Of a stretch of DNA of 64,000 nt, positions 1 through 10,600 are shown piece after piece (within the stretch, counting starts at the first letter, position 1; each line of letters begins with the position of its first letter). Under the pieces are notes generated by a model. It had not been told where the DNA came from, ran no database searches, and saw nothing but the letters and a program-made list of their open reading frames with translations. Source of the stretch: CAKZNE01 sp963976435 (lineage in GTDB: Bacteria; Bacteroidota; Bacteroidia; Flavobacteriales; Schleiferiaceae); NCBI GenBank assembly GCA_963976435.1, contig CAXBKQ010000011.1, positions 1 through 64,000 of the forward strand. Reading direction: 5' to 3'. The position numbers and the translations under genes are program-made.

Positions 1-1
1 A

Positions 2-3000
2 TATTCATGGGAGATTAGAAATACAGCCCAAACAACATCGGGAACGGCAACTGGCCCAGACAGAGATAATACACTAGCCCCAAATGTTGGTGGTGTATTT
101 GTTACGGCAGATGTATCCGGATCGAGCTCAGCTGCACCTGATTCGGTACTATTAGGCTCGCCATTAGTGGATATTTCATCTTTAGTAACTCCTGAACTTA
201 GTTTTTACTATCATAAGCATGGATCAAATATGCCAGACTTGATAGTAGACGTATGGGATGGTTCATGGCATAGAAATGCATTGGTAATCCCTGGGATTAC
301 CCAAACAGCACAGGCAGATCCTTATTTAAAAGGAACCTTGGACCTAAGTACTTATGGCGATACTGTAAGGGTTGTATTTAAGGCCTTTACCATGGGTTGC
401 TGTGGTGGTGATATTGGTTTAGATGATATTCGATTTGACGAACAACCAACCTGTGACGCTCCTACATTTTTATCCTTAGTAAACAGAACCTCTTCTACAG
501 GGGTTATTAACTGGGTACCAGGGGGAAGTGCCGTAGCTACCAATATCGAATATGGATTAAGTGGCTTTAGTCCAGGAACTGGAATGAACTTGATTAGTAA
601 TGATACTATTGATACAATTTCAGGATTAAACTCCAATACTACCTATGATGTTTATATTTATGATTCTTGCGGTGCCGGAAATGGAAATAGCTTTGTGGTA
701 GGACCATTAACCTTTACTACAAGATGTTTAATCACTCCAACGAACCTTCCATGGAATGAAGGATTTGAATCCTATTCTGCTGGACCTTATTTAACAGAAA
801 CAGATTTCTGTAACCCTACTTATACTTGGGAATTCCTTCCTACTACCAGTGGTCGATTGAGAGTAGCAGCAGGTGCAGCCTATCCAAAAACAGGAACCAA
901 TGCCTTTACCTTGGATAAATCTGCATTCTCTTCTCCAGCAACTAGCAACTTCCTAATTCTGAATGTAGACCTTTCCAACTATACTACATCGGCGGGAATT
1001 GAGTTGAATTTTAGTGTATTAGAAAGTGCACAGGAAGCTCATCCAGACAATAGAGTTTGGGTAAGAGGAAACGGTGGAGACCCTTGGGTTGAAATTGTGA
1101 ATTTGGATGCAATTACCGTAAGTGGATCTTATGTAGATGTAACTAATGTGGATATTGTTAGTGCCTTGAATAATGCTGGACAAACTGTAGGAGCTGAAAC
1201 TCAAATCCGTTTTGGACAAGCAGGAACCACAACATCAAGCAGTGCTACTTGTTGTGATGGATTTACTTTTGATGATATGTCTTTAGTGGAAATAACTTGT
1301 CCAGATCCTTCCTCATTGGGTATTTCTGGTTTGACTTCCACGTCTGCATATTTAAATTGGAATGCAGCAAATAATTCCGCTGGATATCAGGTTTGGTATG
1401 GACCAACTGGTTTTTATCAGGGTACTCAAACAGTAGGTGGCACACAAGCCATGACCTCAATTGATAGTATTCTGGTGAACACTTTTAGCCCACAAACTTG
1501 CTATGAATTTGCAGTGAGAAGTATTTGTGGACCTGGAGATACTAGCCGTTGGGTTGGACCATTTAACTTCTGTACTTTTTGTACTAGTCAAATGTCTGGA
1601 ACCTACACTGTAGATCCATCGCTGCCAGCTAGTGCTACCAATTTCACCAGTTTAACAGCTGTATCAACTCAACTGAATGATTGTGGAGTTAGTGGGCCGG
1701 TTACTATAAACCTAGCACCGGGTGTTCACAATGATCACATTACACTATTTAATATAGCAGGAGCGTCAAGTGTAAATACAGTAACTTTTGATGGAGGAAG
1801 TTCTTCAACGACCAGCATTACTTACTTCTCTACTGTTGATTCAGCGACTATTTATTTAAGTGATGCGCATTGGATTAATTTCAGCAATCTAAGAGTTACA
1901 AATACTAGTACCACGGATGCTTGGGGACTAATGATGCAAAACTCTACAAGTGATATTCTTGTTGATAATTGCCACTTTGCAATGCCAGCCACCACAACAG
2001 CGGATGTAATTGGAATTGTTTCAAGTGCCAATAGAGCCTTTGCAACCTCCGCGGGAGACAATGCTCATAACCTTACTATTACCAACTGTAGATTTACAGG
2101 TGGTGAAACAGGAATTCAGCTAAGAGGAGGCCTTAATAGTTTTGATGCCAACACTGGAATTACAATCCGCGACAATATTTTCAGATATAATGATGATCAC
2201 GGAATTGAAATGGACGGTTTAGCAGATGTGATTATTGATGGTAATGATATTGATAGCCTTGTAAACACACAAGCAGATGGTCTTTGGTTAATTGATGTTG
2301 ACAATTATACCATCACAAATAACCGAGTGAACTCCCCAGATTGGTCCTTCTATCTTAATGATGGAAATGACCTTACAGGAGCAACGCAAAGATCTCTGAT
2401 TGCTAATAATATGATTACTTCCGAAACGGATTATGCCATGTATATTCAGGATTATGAAGAAACTGATATTTTCCACAATAGTGCGGAAGGAAATCCTGGA
2501 ATAAGAATTAATGATCAGGTAAATACAGATATCAGAAACAATATTTTCGTTTCTGTTTCTGATTTTGCTTTTGAATCTGATGATGTTCTTGGTGCAGGTG
2601 ATAATGTAGATAACAACCTATACTTCAGTACTGGTGCTAATGCTTTTGATATCAGCGTTAATGTTTACCTTGACTTATTAGCTTGGCAAACAGCAGATGC
2701 TAATAATAATGTGAATTCATTAGAAGGAGATCCTGTTTTCCTAGTATCAGGTTCTGACTTGCACGTGTTAGGAAGTTTAGCCGATGATTCTGGTGATAAT
2801 ACAGTAGGTATTGTTGATGATATTGACGGTGATACAAGATCCTTAACTACTCCGGATATTGGTGCAGATGAATACACCGCAGTTTCAGGTGACTTAGCGG
2901 TTATCGGTGGTGATTTCATTAAGGAAAGCCCTTGTTTAAGCGCTACAGATACCATTGAAATACAGATTAACAATATTATAGGACCCCAAGTGGACTTTAC

Positions 3001-5785
3001 TGTAAACCCATTAACCATTGGTTATTCAGTTTCAGGTCCTATTAACACTTCGGGTACTCTAGTTCAAAATACAGGTACATTAAATCCATTAGACACCTTA
3101 TTTGCAGAAGTAACGACTATTGATATGTCTCTTCCAGGTACTTATACCCTTAATGCTTTTATTAGCCCTAATGCAGATAATACCCTGTCAGTTAATGATA
3201 CATTGGTGTCGATTTCTATAGATGTTGATTCTATTTTAACGGTAAGCCCTTCTTCTGCATTTGTTATTAATACTACAGATTCGGTTGAGATCACAGCGCA
3301 TTCACCATTCTTCCCAGGCGGAGACTTTTTAATTACGGAAATCTGTCACTTTAGAGGTGCTGCTTCTGGAGCCCCTGCTGGTGGTTGGCCAGCTTATTTA
3401 ACTGCCGATGACTATATAGAAATTACAGGTGTTCCTAATTCCGATCTTGATGGTTATGTTTTGGAACAATGGAGTACTACCGGGCTAAACGGTAGCCATA
3501 CCTTTGGACCTGGAACAATTTTAAGTCCAAATGGCACTTGTATTATTATGACAGGTCAAAGCGCAACTACAGATGATGCAACGAATTTCATGTATGATGG
3601 GCGTGGCGGAGTTACTACAACCTATGGTTCTACTACTCCAGCAGGAAGGATTCTTAAAGATCCGAATGGAAACATTGTAGATGCTGTTGGATATGCTGGT
3701 AGTTCTACCTATACTTTCCCAGCAGCTGCGAGTGTTAGTGCAGCCGATTGGTCTGGAAATCCTCCAGCCTCTGGAAGTACGGCAGGTATCAGGTTAGAAG
3801 GTCCAGATTTGAATAATAGTACAGGTTGGGTAGCTTCAGCAACCAGCCCACAAGATCCAAATTCAGTTAATAATTTGGTAACCGTTCCTGCAGGTGGTAC
3901 TGTTAGTGGATTCCAGTGGCTGTTAAATGGAACTCAAGTAAGTGTAGATCCACAGTTTTATGGTGGACCCTATTCTGCTTCAGGTACCTATCAATATGTG
4001 GCCGAATTAATGAAATGCGGTTTAACTTATACAGATACGGTAACCGTAACAGTAGTAATCCCAACATGTCCTACACCAACAAGTATCGCAGCTACTACAT
4101 TATCAACGACTAGTGCATCTGTTGTTTTTGATACTGTAGGATTCTCTTCCTCAGCAACCTTTGTTGTTGAATACGGACCAGCTGGATTTAATATTGGCTC
4201 AGGAACTAAAGTTGCTTTAAGCAATGCTAATTCAACTACATTATCAGGATTAACCCAAAACCTATGTCAAGATGTATATATGAGGGTAGTTTGTTCTCCT
4301 GGTGATACTAGTTTTGCTGTTGGCCCTGTTGCCTTATGTCCAGATGCAGTTCCATGTGATGATATGGATGCCTATGCTACTGGTAGTGACTTTAACCAAA
4401 CAGCATTGTTTGTTCCTTGGCAAAATGGAGGAGCAGCAGCTTGGGGAGATGGTGAATTTACCACAGCACAAGCTGAAACAGCACCAAATTCTCTTAGAAT
4501 TTCTGATATAGGATCTACAGGAGTAACTGATATTGTAGCATATTTTGATACTATAAATTCAGGAGCTTGGGAAATTACTTTTGATGTATATATCCCAACA
4601 ACTATGGGTGGTTATTTTAATATTCAGCAAAACCACGACTTAACTGGTGTTTCAAATCAGTGGAATGCTGAGTTATATTTCCAACCAAACGGTTCCTGCC
4701 AAGTACAGCACTCTGCTGCAGCAACAATTGTTGGTACTTTCAACTTTACCCAAGGACAATGGGGTGAAATGAAAACTGTGATTGATATTGCAAATGATAG
4801 TATCTGGTTTGAATGGGATGGCGTATCCACCGGTTTAGGATACAATTATTCCGATGCAAATACTGGTCAGCCATTACAGTTTAATGGTGTGAATTTCTTT
4901 TCTGGTGTATTAGCAGGATTTACCTATAGCATTGATATGTATGTAGATAATTTCTGTGTAACTCCACATGTTCCTTCAACGGTTTGTGCAGATCCTACTA
5001 GTTTAGGAAATAATATTATCCGTTGTGATAGTGTAGAGCTTGGATGGAACAGCAGTGCTTCTACTATTTCCTCTGAGATACAATGGGGAACAAGTGGATT
5101 TACATTAGGTTCAGTTCCTACTGTTTCTACTACAGCTAATCCTTATTTACTTTCTGGATTAAGTCCAAATACTGCTTATGATTTTTATGTAAGAGATATT
5201 TGTGCCAATGATACCAGTGCCTGGGTTGGCCCACATACTTTCAATACTGGGGATCTTGGAAAACCAGTTGCTGCCATGGCCACTCCTATTTTATCTCCTG
5301 CAGGAGCTAGCTTCCAAACTGTTTCTTTTGATGGAAGTGCATCTACAGGAAATGGAAATAGCTATGCGTGGAAATTCGGAGACGGGTCTACAGGCACCGG
5401 CGTTAATACAACACATGATTATACCATGAATACTTCTTGGACGGTTACCTTAATCGTTACCAATGCATGTGGTGTAGATTCTGTATCACAAGTATTCAAT
5501 ACTCAAGGAATTGGACTTAATGAAAACGCTTTAAGTAGAAGCCTTCAAATTTTCCCAAATCCGGCAAGCGATATGGTAAACATCAGTTTTGATGGCTTTA
5601 GCAATCAAACGGCGCAGATTAGATTACTAGACCTTAATGGTAAAGTAATTCTATTGCAGAATAAAGGAGACCTAAATGGTAGATATGACGGATCACTGGA
5701 TATTAGTGAATTGGCAAAAGGTGTTTATATGCTAGAAATTAGCAGTGGCGACCTTAAAGCCAATAGAAGATTAATAAAAAGGTAG
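2..5785 (+). CDS. Giant T9SS-exported multidomain surface protein, 5' end missing
   Basis: The reading frame is already open at base 2, so the gene starts upstream of the window; the GTG at 167 is only an internal codon inside a MAM-like jelly roll. Domains in order by nucleotide: MAM-like module (2-440, with the GLDDIRF signature), Fn3 (455-730), a second jelly-roll module (735-1300), Fn3 (1300-1580), right-handed parallel beta-helix with N/D-rich rungs (1590-2900), CARDB-like region (about 2890-3240), lamin-tail domain (3320-3850), Fn3 (4060-4340), concanavalin-like module (4340-4980), Fn3 (4985-5250), PKD (5260-5510, WKFGDGSTGTG) and a type A T9SS sorting domain (5535-5785, IFPNPASD and KGVYMLEI). 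Such proteins are exported by T9SS and anchored at or released from the cell surface. Role inferred as adhesin or glycan-binding protein; no catalytic module is recognised. Confidence 0.9.
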   Translation, partial: YSWEIRNTAQTTSGTATGPDRDNTLAPNVGGVFVTADVSGSSSAAPDSVLLGSPLVDISSLVTPELSFYYHKHGSNMPDLIVDVWDGSWHRNALVIPGITQTAQADPYLKGTLDLSTYGDTVRVVFKAFTMGCCGGDIGLDDIRFDEQPTCDAPTFLSLVNRTSSTGVINWVPGGSAVATNIEYGLSGFSPGTGMNLISNDTIDTISGLNSNTTYDVYIYDSCGAGNGNSFVVGPLTFTTRCLITPTNLPWNEGFESYSAGPYLTETDFCNPTYTWEFLPTTSGRLRVAAGAAYPKTGTNAFTLDKSAFSSPATSNFLILNVDLSNYTTSAGIELNFSVLESAQEAHPDNRVWVRGNGGDPWVEIVNLDAITVSGSYVDVTNVDIVSALNNAGQTVGAETQIRFGQAGTTTSSSATCCDGFTFDDMSLVEITCPDPSSLGISGLTSTSAYLNWNAANNSAGYQVWYGPTGFYQGTQTVGGTQAMTSIDSILVNTFSPQTCYEFAVRSICGPGDTSRWVGPFNFCTFCTSQMSGTYTVDPSLPASATNFTSLTAVSTQLNDCGVSGPVTINLAPGVHNDHITLFNIAGASSVNTVTFDGGSSSTTSITYFSTVDSATIYLSDAHWINFSNLRVTNTSTTDAWGLMMQNSTSDILVDNCHFAMPATTTADVIGIVSSANRAFATSAGDNAHNLTITNCRFTGGETGIQLRGGLNSFDANTGITIRDNIFRYNDDHGIEMDGLADVIIDGNDIDSLVNTQADGLWLIDVDNYTITNNRVNSPDWSFYLNDGNDLTGATQRSLIANNMITSETDYAMYIQDYEETDIFHNSAEGNPGIRINDQVNTDIRNNIFVSVSDFAFESDDVLGAGDNVDNNLYFSTGANAFDISVNVYLDLLAWQTADANNNVNSLEGDPVFLVSGSDLHVLGSLADDSGDNTVGIVDDIDGDTRSLTTPDIGADEYTAVSGDLAVIGGDFIKESPCLSATDTIEIQINNIIGPQVDFTVNPLTIGYSVSGPINTSGTLVQNTGTLNPLDTLFAEVTTIDMSLPGTYTLNAFISPNADNTLSVNDTLVSISIDVDSILTVSPSSAFVINTTDSVEITAHSPFFPGGDFLITEICHFRGAASGAPAGGWPAYLTADDYIEITGVPNSDLDGYVLEQWSTTGLNGSHTFGPGTILSPNGTCIIMTGQSATTDDATNFMYDGRGGVTTTYGSTTPAGRILKDPNGNIVDAVGYAGSSTYTFPAAASVSAADWSGNPPASGSTAGIRLEGPDLNNSTGWVASATSPQDPNSVNNLVTVPAGGTVSGFQWLLNGTQVSVDPQFYGGPYSASGTYQYVAELMKCGLTYTDTVTVTVVIPTCPTPTSIAATTLSTTSASVVFDTVGFSSSATFVVEYGPAGFNIGSGTKVALSNANSTTLSGLTQNLCQDVYMRVVCSPGDTSFAVGPVALCPDAVPCDDMDAYATGSDFNQTALFVPWQNGGAAAWGDGEFTTAQAETAPNSLRISDIGSTGVTDIVAYFDTINSGAWEITFDVYIPTTMGGYFNIQQNHDLTGVSNQWNAELYFQPNGSCQVQHSAAATIVGTFNFTQGQWGEMKTVIDIANDSIWFEWDGVSTGLGYNYSDANTGQPLQFNGVNFFSGVLAGFTYSIDMYVDNFCVTPHVPSTVCADPTSLGNNIIRCDSVELGWNSSASTISSEIQWGTSGFTLGSVPTVSTTANPYLLSGLSPNTAYDFYVRDICANDTSAWVGPHTFNTGDLGKPVAAMATPILSPAGASFQTVSFDGSASTGNGNSYAWKFGDGSTGTGVNTTHDYTMNTSWTVTLIVTNACGVDSVSQVFNTQGIGLNENALSRSLQIFPNPASDMVNISFDGFSNQTAQIRLLDLNGKVILLQNKGDLNGRYDGSLDISELAKGVYMLEISSGDLKANRRLIKR

Positions 5786-5811
5786 AAATACCCTCAATAA
5801 ATAATCAAATT

Positions 5812-5850
5812 AGGTTCCTCTCAATATTTTTGAGGGGAACCTTTTTTTTG
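5812..5850 (+). terminator. Rho-independent terminator of the giant surface protein gene
   Basis: A 13-bp stem (5812-5824 paired with 5830-5842, one G-T wobble) closes a 5-base loop and is followed directly by a run of eight T. It sits 27 bases after the stop codon. Confidence 0.85.
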
Positions 5851-6001
5851 GACCCAATCGTGGGTGGTTTAAAAAAAAGGGATTAGCCCTATAGGTATAT
5901 TACTACTTAAACAGGTATTGAAGGACGCTGTAAACTGTAAAAGTTGAATAGCCTTAATAGCTAGGAAAATCCTCTGAAAATGTGAATCAGCGCTGTGCCT
6001 T

Positions 6002-6766
6002 TTATTTTGAGAAGGGAAAGGTTTTAAGCTTCATTTCAGAGCCATCAAATTCACCATAGGTAAAATATTGAATCCAATCTCCCAGGTTGATGTATTTGGA
6101 ATTTTTGCTGAGTTGCAATTCTAAAGGAAGATGCCTATGTCCAAAAACGAAATAGTCAAAATGTTGATTTTCCAAAACTTCTTTGGAATAAATGGCGAGC
6201 CACTCTTTATCCTCCCCTAAAAATTCAGCATCGGATTCCCCGGTTTTAGCTCTACTTGCCCGGCTAAAATAATTTGCGAGGCCTATACCGAAATTGGGAT
6301 GAAGGCGGGCAAAACACCACTGCAAAAAAGGATTGGCGAAAACCTTTTTAATGAATTTATAACCATAATCTCCAGGGCCTAGTCCATCACCATGACCGAT
6401 ATAGAACTTCCTCTTATTCCACACTCTTTCAATAGGTTTACGGTATAATTTTGCGCCAATTTCCTTGGGTAGATAATCGAAAATCCACATATCGTGGTTT
6501 CCGGTAAAAATATGGATGGCTATTCCAGAATCACTTATTTCAGCTAGTTTCCCTAAAACCCTAATAAAGCCTTTGGGAACGGCATGTTTGTATTCAAACC
6601 AAAAATCAAATAGGTCGCCAACGATAAAAATTTCATGGGCATCTTTTTTAACCCTATCTAACCAATTAACAAAATGTTTTTCTCTTTCTAAGCTTTTTTC
6701 ATAGCTAGGAACACCAAGATGTTGGTCTGAGGCAAAGTATATTTTTTTCCCTGTGGGCAATTGCAT
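6002..6766 (-). CDS. lpxH: UDP-2,3-diacylglucosamine diphosphatase LpxH
   Basis: Calcineurin-like metallophosphoesterase of 254 residues. LpxH hydrolyses UDP-2,3-diacylglucosamine to lipid X at the inner face of the cytoplasmic membrane, the fourth step of lipid A synthesis. Visible metal-binding motifs in order: SDQHLG (D14, H16), GDLFDFW (D51), GNHD (N90, H91), GHGDG (H125) and GHRH near the C-terminus. Length and the GDLFDFW motif fit LpxH better than a generic phosphoesterase. It stands alone, with nothing recognisable in the 150 bases between it and the upstream terminator. A related Bacteroidota phosphoesterase paralogue cannot be excluded, because several LpxH-like copies can exist per genome. 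Confidence 0.85.
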   Translation of the reverse strand: MQLPTGKKIYFASDQHLGVPSYEKSLEREKHFVNWLDRVKKDAHEIFIVGDLFDFWFEYKHAVPKGFIRVLGKLAEISDSGIAIHIFTGNHDMWIFDYLPKEIGAKLYRKPIERVWNKRKFYIGHGDGLGPGDYGYKFIKKVFANPFLQWCFARLHPNFGIGLANYFSRASRAKTGESDAEFLGEDKEWLAIYSKEVLENQHFDYFVFGHRHLPLELQLSKNSKYINLGDWIQYFTYGEFDGSEMKLKTFPFSK

Positions 6767-6807
6767 AGAGGGCGAATATATTAAGTTTTTCGATGCCTTG
6801 GTAAATG

Positions 6808-6832
6808 AAAAAGCCCATCCTTAGGATGGGCT
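6808..6832 (-). terminator. Rho-independent terminator of sodA
   Basis: Perfect 9-bp stem (6812-6820 with 6824-6832) and 3-base loop; on the minus strand the stem ends in a T run (6808-6812). It lies 23 bases beyond the superoxide dismutase stop codon. Confidence 0.85.
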
Positions 6833-6854
6833 ATAAAAAAAACATAGTCAGTTT

Positions 6855-7463
6855 TTATTTTGCTTCGGCATATCTGCGGGCAACTTCTGACCAATTTACC
6901 ACATGGAAAAATGCACTTACATAATCCGGTCTGCGGTTTTGGTATTTTAAATAATAGGCGTGTTCCCATACATCGAGGCCTAAAATTGGAGTGCCTTTTA
7001 CTTCAGCTAAATCCATCAATGGATTATCTTGATTTGGGCTGGAAGTCACCTTTAAATTTCCGCTAGCATCAACTATTAGCCAGGCCCAACCAGAACCAAA
7101 ACGGGTAGCTGCAGCTTTTGAAAATTCATCTTTAAATGCATCAAAAGAACCAAAGGCACTGTTAATAGCATCGGCTAACTCACCTTCTGGATTTCCACCC
7201 TCATTGGGTCCCATTACAGTCCAAAAAAGGCTATGGTTGTAAAAGCCACCACCATTATTTCTTACTGCACCAGAATGCTGTGAAACATTGGCTAAAATTT
7301 CTTCTATACTTTTTCCTGCTAATTCTGTTCCTTCGATAGCTCCATTGAGATTGTTGGTATATCCAGCATGGTGCTTTCCATGGTGAATTTCCATGGTTTG
7401 TGCATCAATATAAGGCTCTAAAGCTTGGTGTGAATAAGGCAGTTCAGGAAGTTCAAATGCCAT
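6855..7463 (-). CDS. sodA: Superoxide dismutase, Mn-type
   Basis: Cytoplasmic Fe/Mn-family superoxide dismutase of 202 residues, the usual length, with no signal peptide. The metal ligands are H27 (MEIHHGKHH), H77 (NHSLFW), D164 and H168 (DVWEHAYYL). Two positions separate Mn from Fe enzymes: Gly at 73 (NNGGGFYNHS) and Gln at 145 (NQDNPLM) follow the Mn pattern, where Fe enzymes carry Gln at the first site. This assigns it as Mn-type or cambialistic; metal use is an inference from these two residues. Monocistronic, with its own terminator. The 226 bases upstream up to the next gene show no clear regulatory site. Confidence 0.93.
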   Translation of the reverse strand: MAFELPELPYSHQALEPYIDAQTMEIHHGKHHAGYTNNLNGAIEGTELAGKSIEEILANVSQHSGAVRNNGGGFYNHSLFWTVMGPNEGGNPEGELADAINSAFGSFDAFKDEFSKAAATRFGSGWAWLIVDASGNLKVTSSPNQDNPLMDLAEVKGTPILGLDVWEHAYYLKYQNRRPDYVSAFFHVVNWSEVARRYAEAK

Positions 7464-7689
7464 AATTATATAGGTTTTGTATTAAAATTTATTTTGGATA
7501 AAGGTAATAAAGCTATCTTGAATTTGAAGAGCATCTTAAAATAATCATTATCTCCCTATCAAGTTTTCCTATTCTCAGTAAACCTGGCCCTTTTCTGAAG
7601 GGAATTTGCCAAAAAGAAGTTTTAAAAATTGTAATTTTCCACTTGATCGTGGTGGCTTTTCTCTATTTTCCCAATCCTAATTTTATTTT

Positions 7690-10600
7690 ATGAGTGCTAT
7701 AAATTTTCAAACCTATAACGCCTCTGCTGGAGCAGGAAAAACCTATAGTTTGGTTCGCAATTATTTGAAAATTTGCCTGCGCTCAAAAAACCCAAACGCC
7801 TTCCGATCTATTTTGGCAATCACCTTTACCAATAAGGCAGCCCAGGAAATGAAGGACAGAATCATAAGGGCTCTAACTTCTTTTTCAAACTATCCCAATA
7901 GCGGTAAAGATTCGGGAATGTTCGCAGATTTATGTAAGGAGTTTGAACTTAAAGAAGAAGAACTAAAGGAAAGAAGCAATAAAGTATTAAGGCAAATCCT
8001 TCATCAATATTCAGCATTTTCGGTGTCTACCATTGATAAGTTTACCAACAGATTGATAAGAACCTTTGCCCAAGATTTAAAACTAAGTGTGAACTATGAG
8101 GTAGAATTGGATAGCGGAAAAATATTGGAAGAAGCTATTGAAAAAATGCTTTTCGATCTAAAAGAAGATAAAGCATTGGCAAAAATATTAATCCAATATC
8201 TAAACTCCCAACTTGAGCAGGGAAAGTCTCCAAGGACTGAAGAACCGCTCAAGACTATGGCCTATAATTTATTTCAAGAGAACTCTATTCCGGCCATCCG
8301 AGAATTGAAAAATATATCCAATCAAGAATTCATAAATATTCGCCAAAAACTCTATGACAGGAACCTGAAGATTGAGGAACAATCAAAAGAAATGGCTAAA
8401 CATAATCTGGACTATATCGATAGTTTGGGAATTCCTAGAGATTTGTTTAGCCGCGGATTTCTAAGCAAATTCTTAGTGGAAAGCATTTCAGGGGAATTTA
8501 AACTTCCTAACAATTCGGTAAAAAAACAAATAAGAGAAGATGCGGCCCTTTATCCTAAAACTAAAAAAAGGGAAGGGGAATTGTTAATCGACCCTCACAA
8601 AGAAGAATTATTAAAAAAGCTTAAATCCTATTTGAATTTTTTAGAGAATAATTTCAGCCTTTATACCATTTCCAAAATGATACTTGCCAATATTATGGGA
8701 ATGGCAGTTTTAAAAGAGATTGAAAAAAATTTAGAGGAAATAAAAAAGGACAGCAATAGACTGCCAATTGGTGAATTTAATAAACTGGTAAGCGAAAGGC
8801 TTAGAGATCAACCAGCAGCATTTTTATATGAAAGAATAGGTGATAAATACAACAACTATTTTATTGATGAATTCCAAGACACTTCCATTCTCCAGTGGCA
8901 TAACTTACAACCCTTAGTAAACAATGCCATGAGCCAAGGTGGAACTACCATGCTGGTGGGAGATGGTAAACAAGCCATATACAGATGGAGAGGTGGAGAG
9001 GTGGAGCAATTTTTGAATTTAAGTAATAATAGCGACACAGGAAATAAAATAAAAACCACAAAGGGTGAAATTGAATTATACCCTAGAGAAACCATAAAAC
9101 TCCCATTTAACTGGAGAAGTAAAAAGGAAATTGTGGATTTTAATAATGAGTTTTTCCAAAATATTATTGATGCCAAAGACTCAAATAATAATCTGCTAAT
9201 AAGCAATCCTCAGCATAGAGAATTATTTAAACAGTCTCAACAAGAAGTAAAAAGTGGAGAAGGAGGATTTGTGAGTATAAATAATGTAAACTATTCATCA
9301 GATAATAAGCAAGCCTATGTTCTATCTCAGAATATGGAGGTTTATGAAATTGTTTTGGGAGCCTTGGAAAGGGGTTATAATTTAAAGGATATAGCCGTCC
9401 TTACAAGAAATAAGAAAAACAGCGCAAGCATTTCCAATTTCCTTATTAATAATGATATCGATATTATTAGTCCGGATAGTTTAAGCTTAGGAGAATCTGC
9501 GGAAGTCTGCGCTTTCATCTCCTTTTTGCAACTATTTCTTAGGCCAGATGATAAGGAAGGTGCCTTGGTATTTTGGAATTGGTTGTTTGACAAAAAAGAG
9601 CAGCAAGAACAAGGAGAAAGGCATAGCTTTTTAAAATCTAAAATTGCTCTTAATACTGAAGCTATATTAAACTGGCTGGTGGAGGAGAACATGGAGTTCA
9701 ATGCTCAAAAGTGGTTTGCTAAATCTTTGAGCGAAAAGGTATATGCCTTTTGTCAATATTTTGAGCTTTCCTATCAAAACGACCCATTTCTTCAAAGTTT
9801 ATTAGATGCTAGCTATCATTATGAATGCAATGAAGATGAAGGGGAAACAGGATTTATTAGGTGGTGGGAAAAAACAGGAATGAATTATTTGGTAGACCTG
9901 CCAGAGGATCTCAATGCTGTGAATATGATAACCATCCATAAATCTAAAGGCTTGGAATTCCCTATTGTTATTTTGGCTTATGCCGATTGGCGGGCCTTTT
10001 CTGAAAAAGACAGCGAATCGTGGTTGTCATTGCCACCAGAGGATTATTTTGGATTACCTGTGGCCAAAGTGGGCTTAAAAGAAATTAAAGAGGAACTTGA
10101 AGGTTTTGATGCCTACAAGGAAATTTATAGCCAAAACAAACAGAATATTGTTCTTGATAACCTAAATCTTTTATACGTGGCTTTTACCAGGCCTATGGAT
10201 GAATTGTATATTATTGGAGCAAAAGGCTATAAAGATGATACTTCACGAGTAGGTCATTATTTGGATCACTTTAAAAAAATTAAAGGTCTAGAAGGTAATG
10301 AAGGCTATTGCCAAGGTGAAATGGAAGTGAAAGAAGAAAAGATAGAGCTAAGACCCGCTGAAATACTTTCTTATACCATAAATCAAGAAGCAGAAAAAGT
10401 GAAAACGGCGGTAGATGCACCCAAAGACTGGAAAAAGGGAGAATCTAGTTCAACAGTTTGGGGTAAAAAGGTGCATCAGATATTATCGGAAATAAAAACC
10501 CATAAAGACCTCAATACCATTCTCCAAAAAATGAAAGACGACAGTTTTTTGGAAGTGGAAGATTTTCTAAAAATTGAACAAATGGTGAAAGCTGTAATAA

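Noticed and set aside
2665..3018. 117-codon open frame on the minus strand inside the giant gene
   Set aside because: It is antisense to a clearly coding beta-helix region and has no protein features of its own.
167..5785. Start of the giant surface protein at GTG 167
   Set aside because: The frame is open back to base 2 and the residues before 167 continue the MAM-like domain, so 167 is internal.
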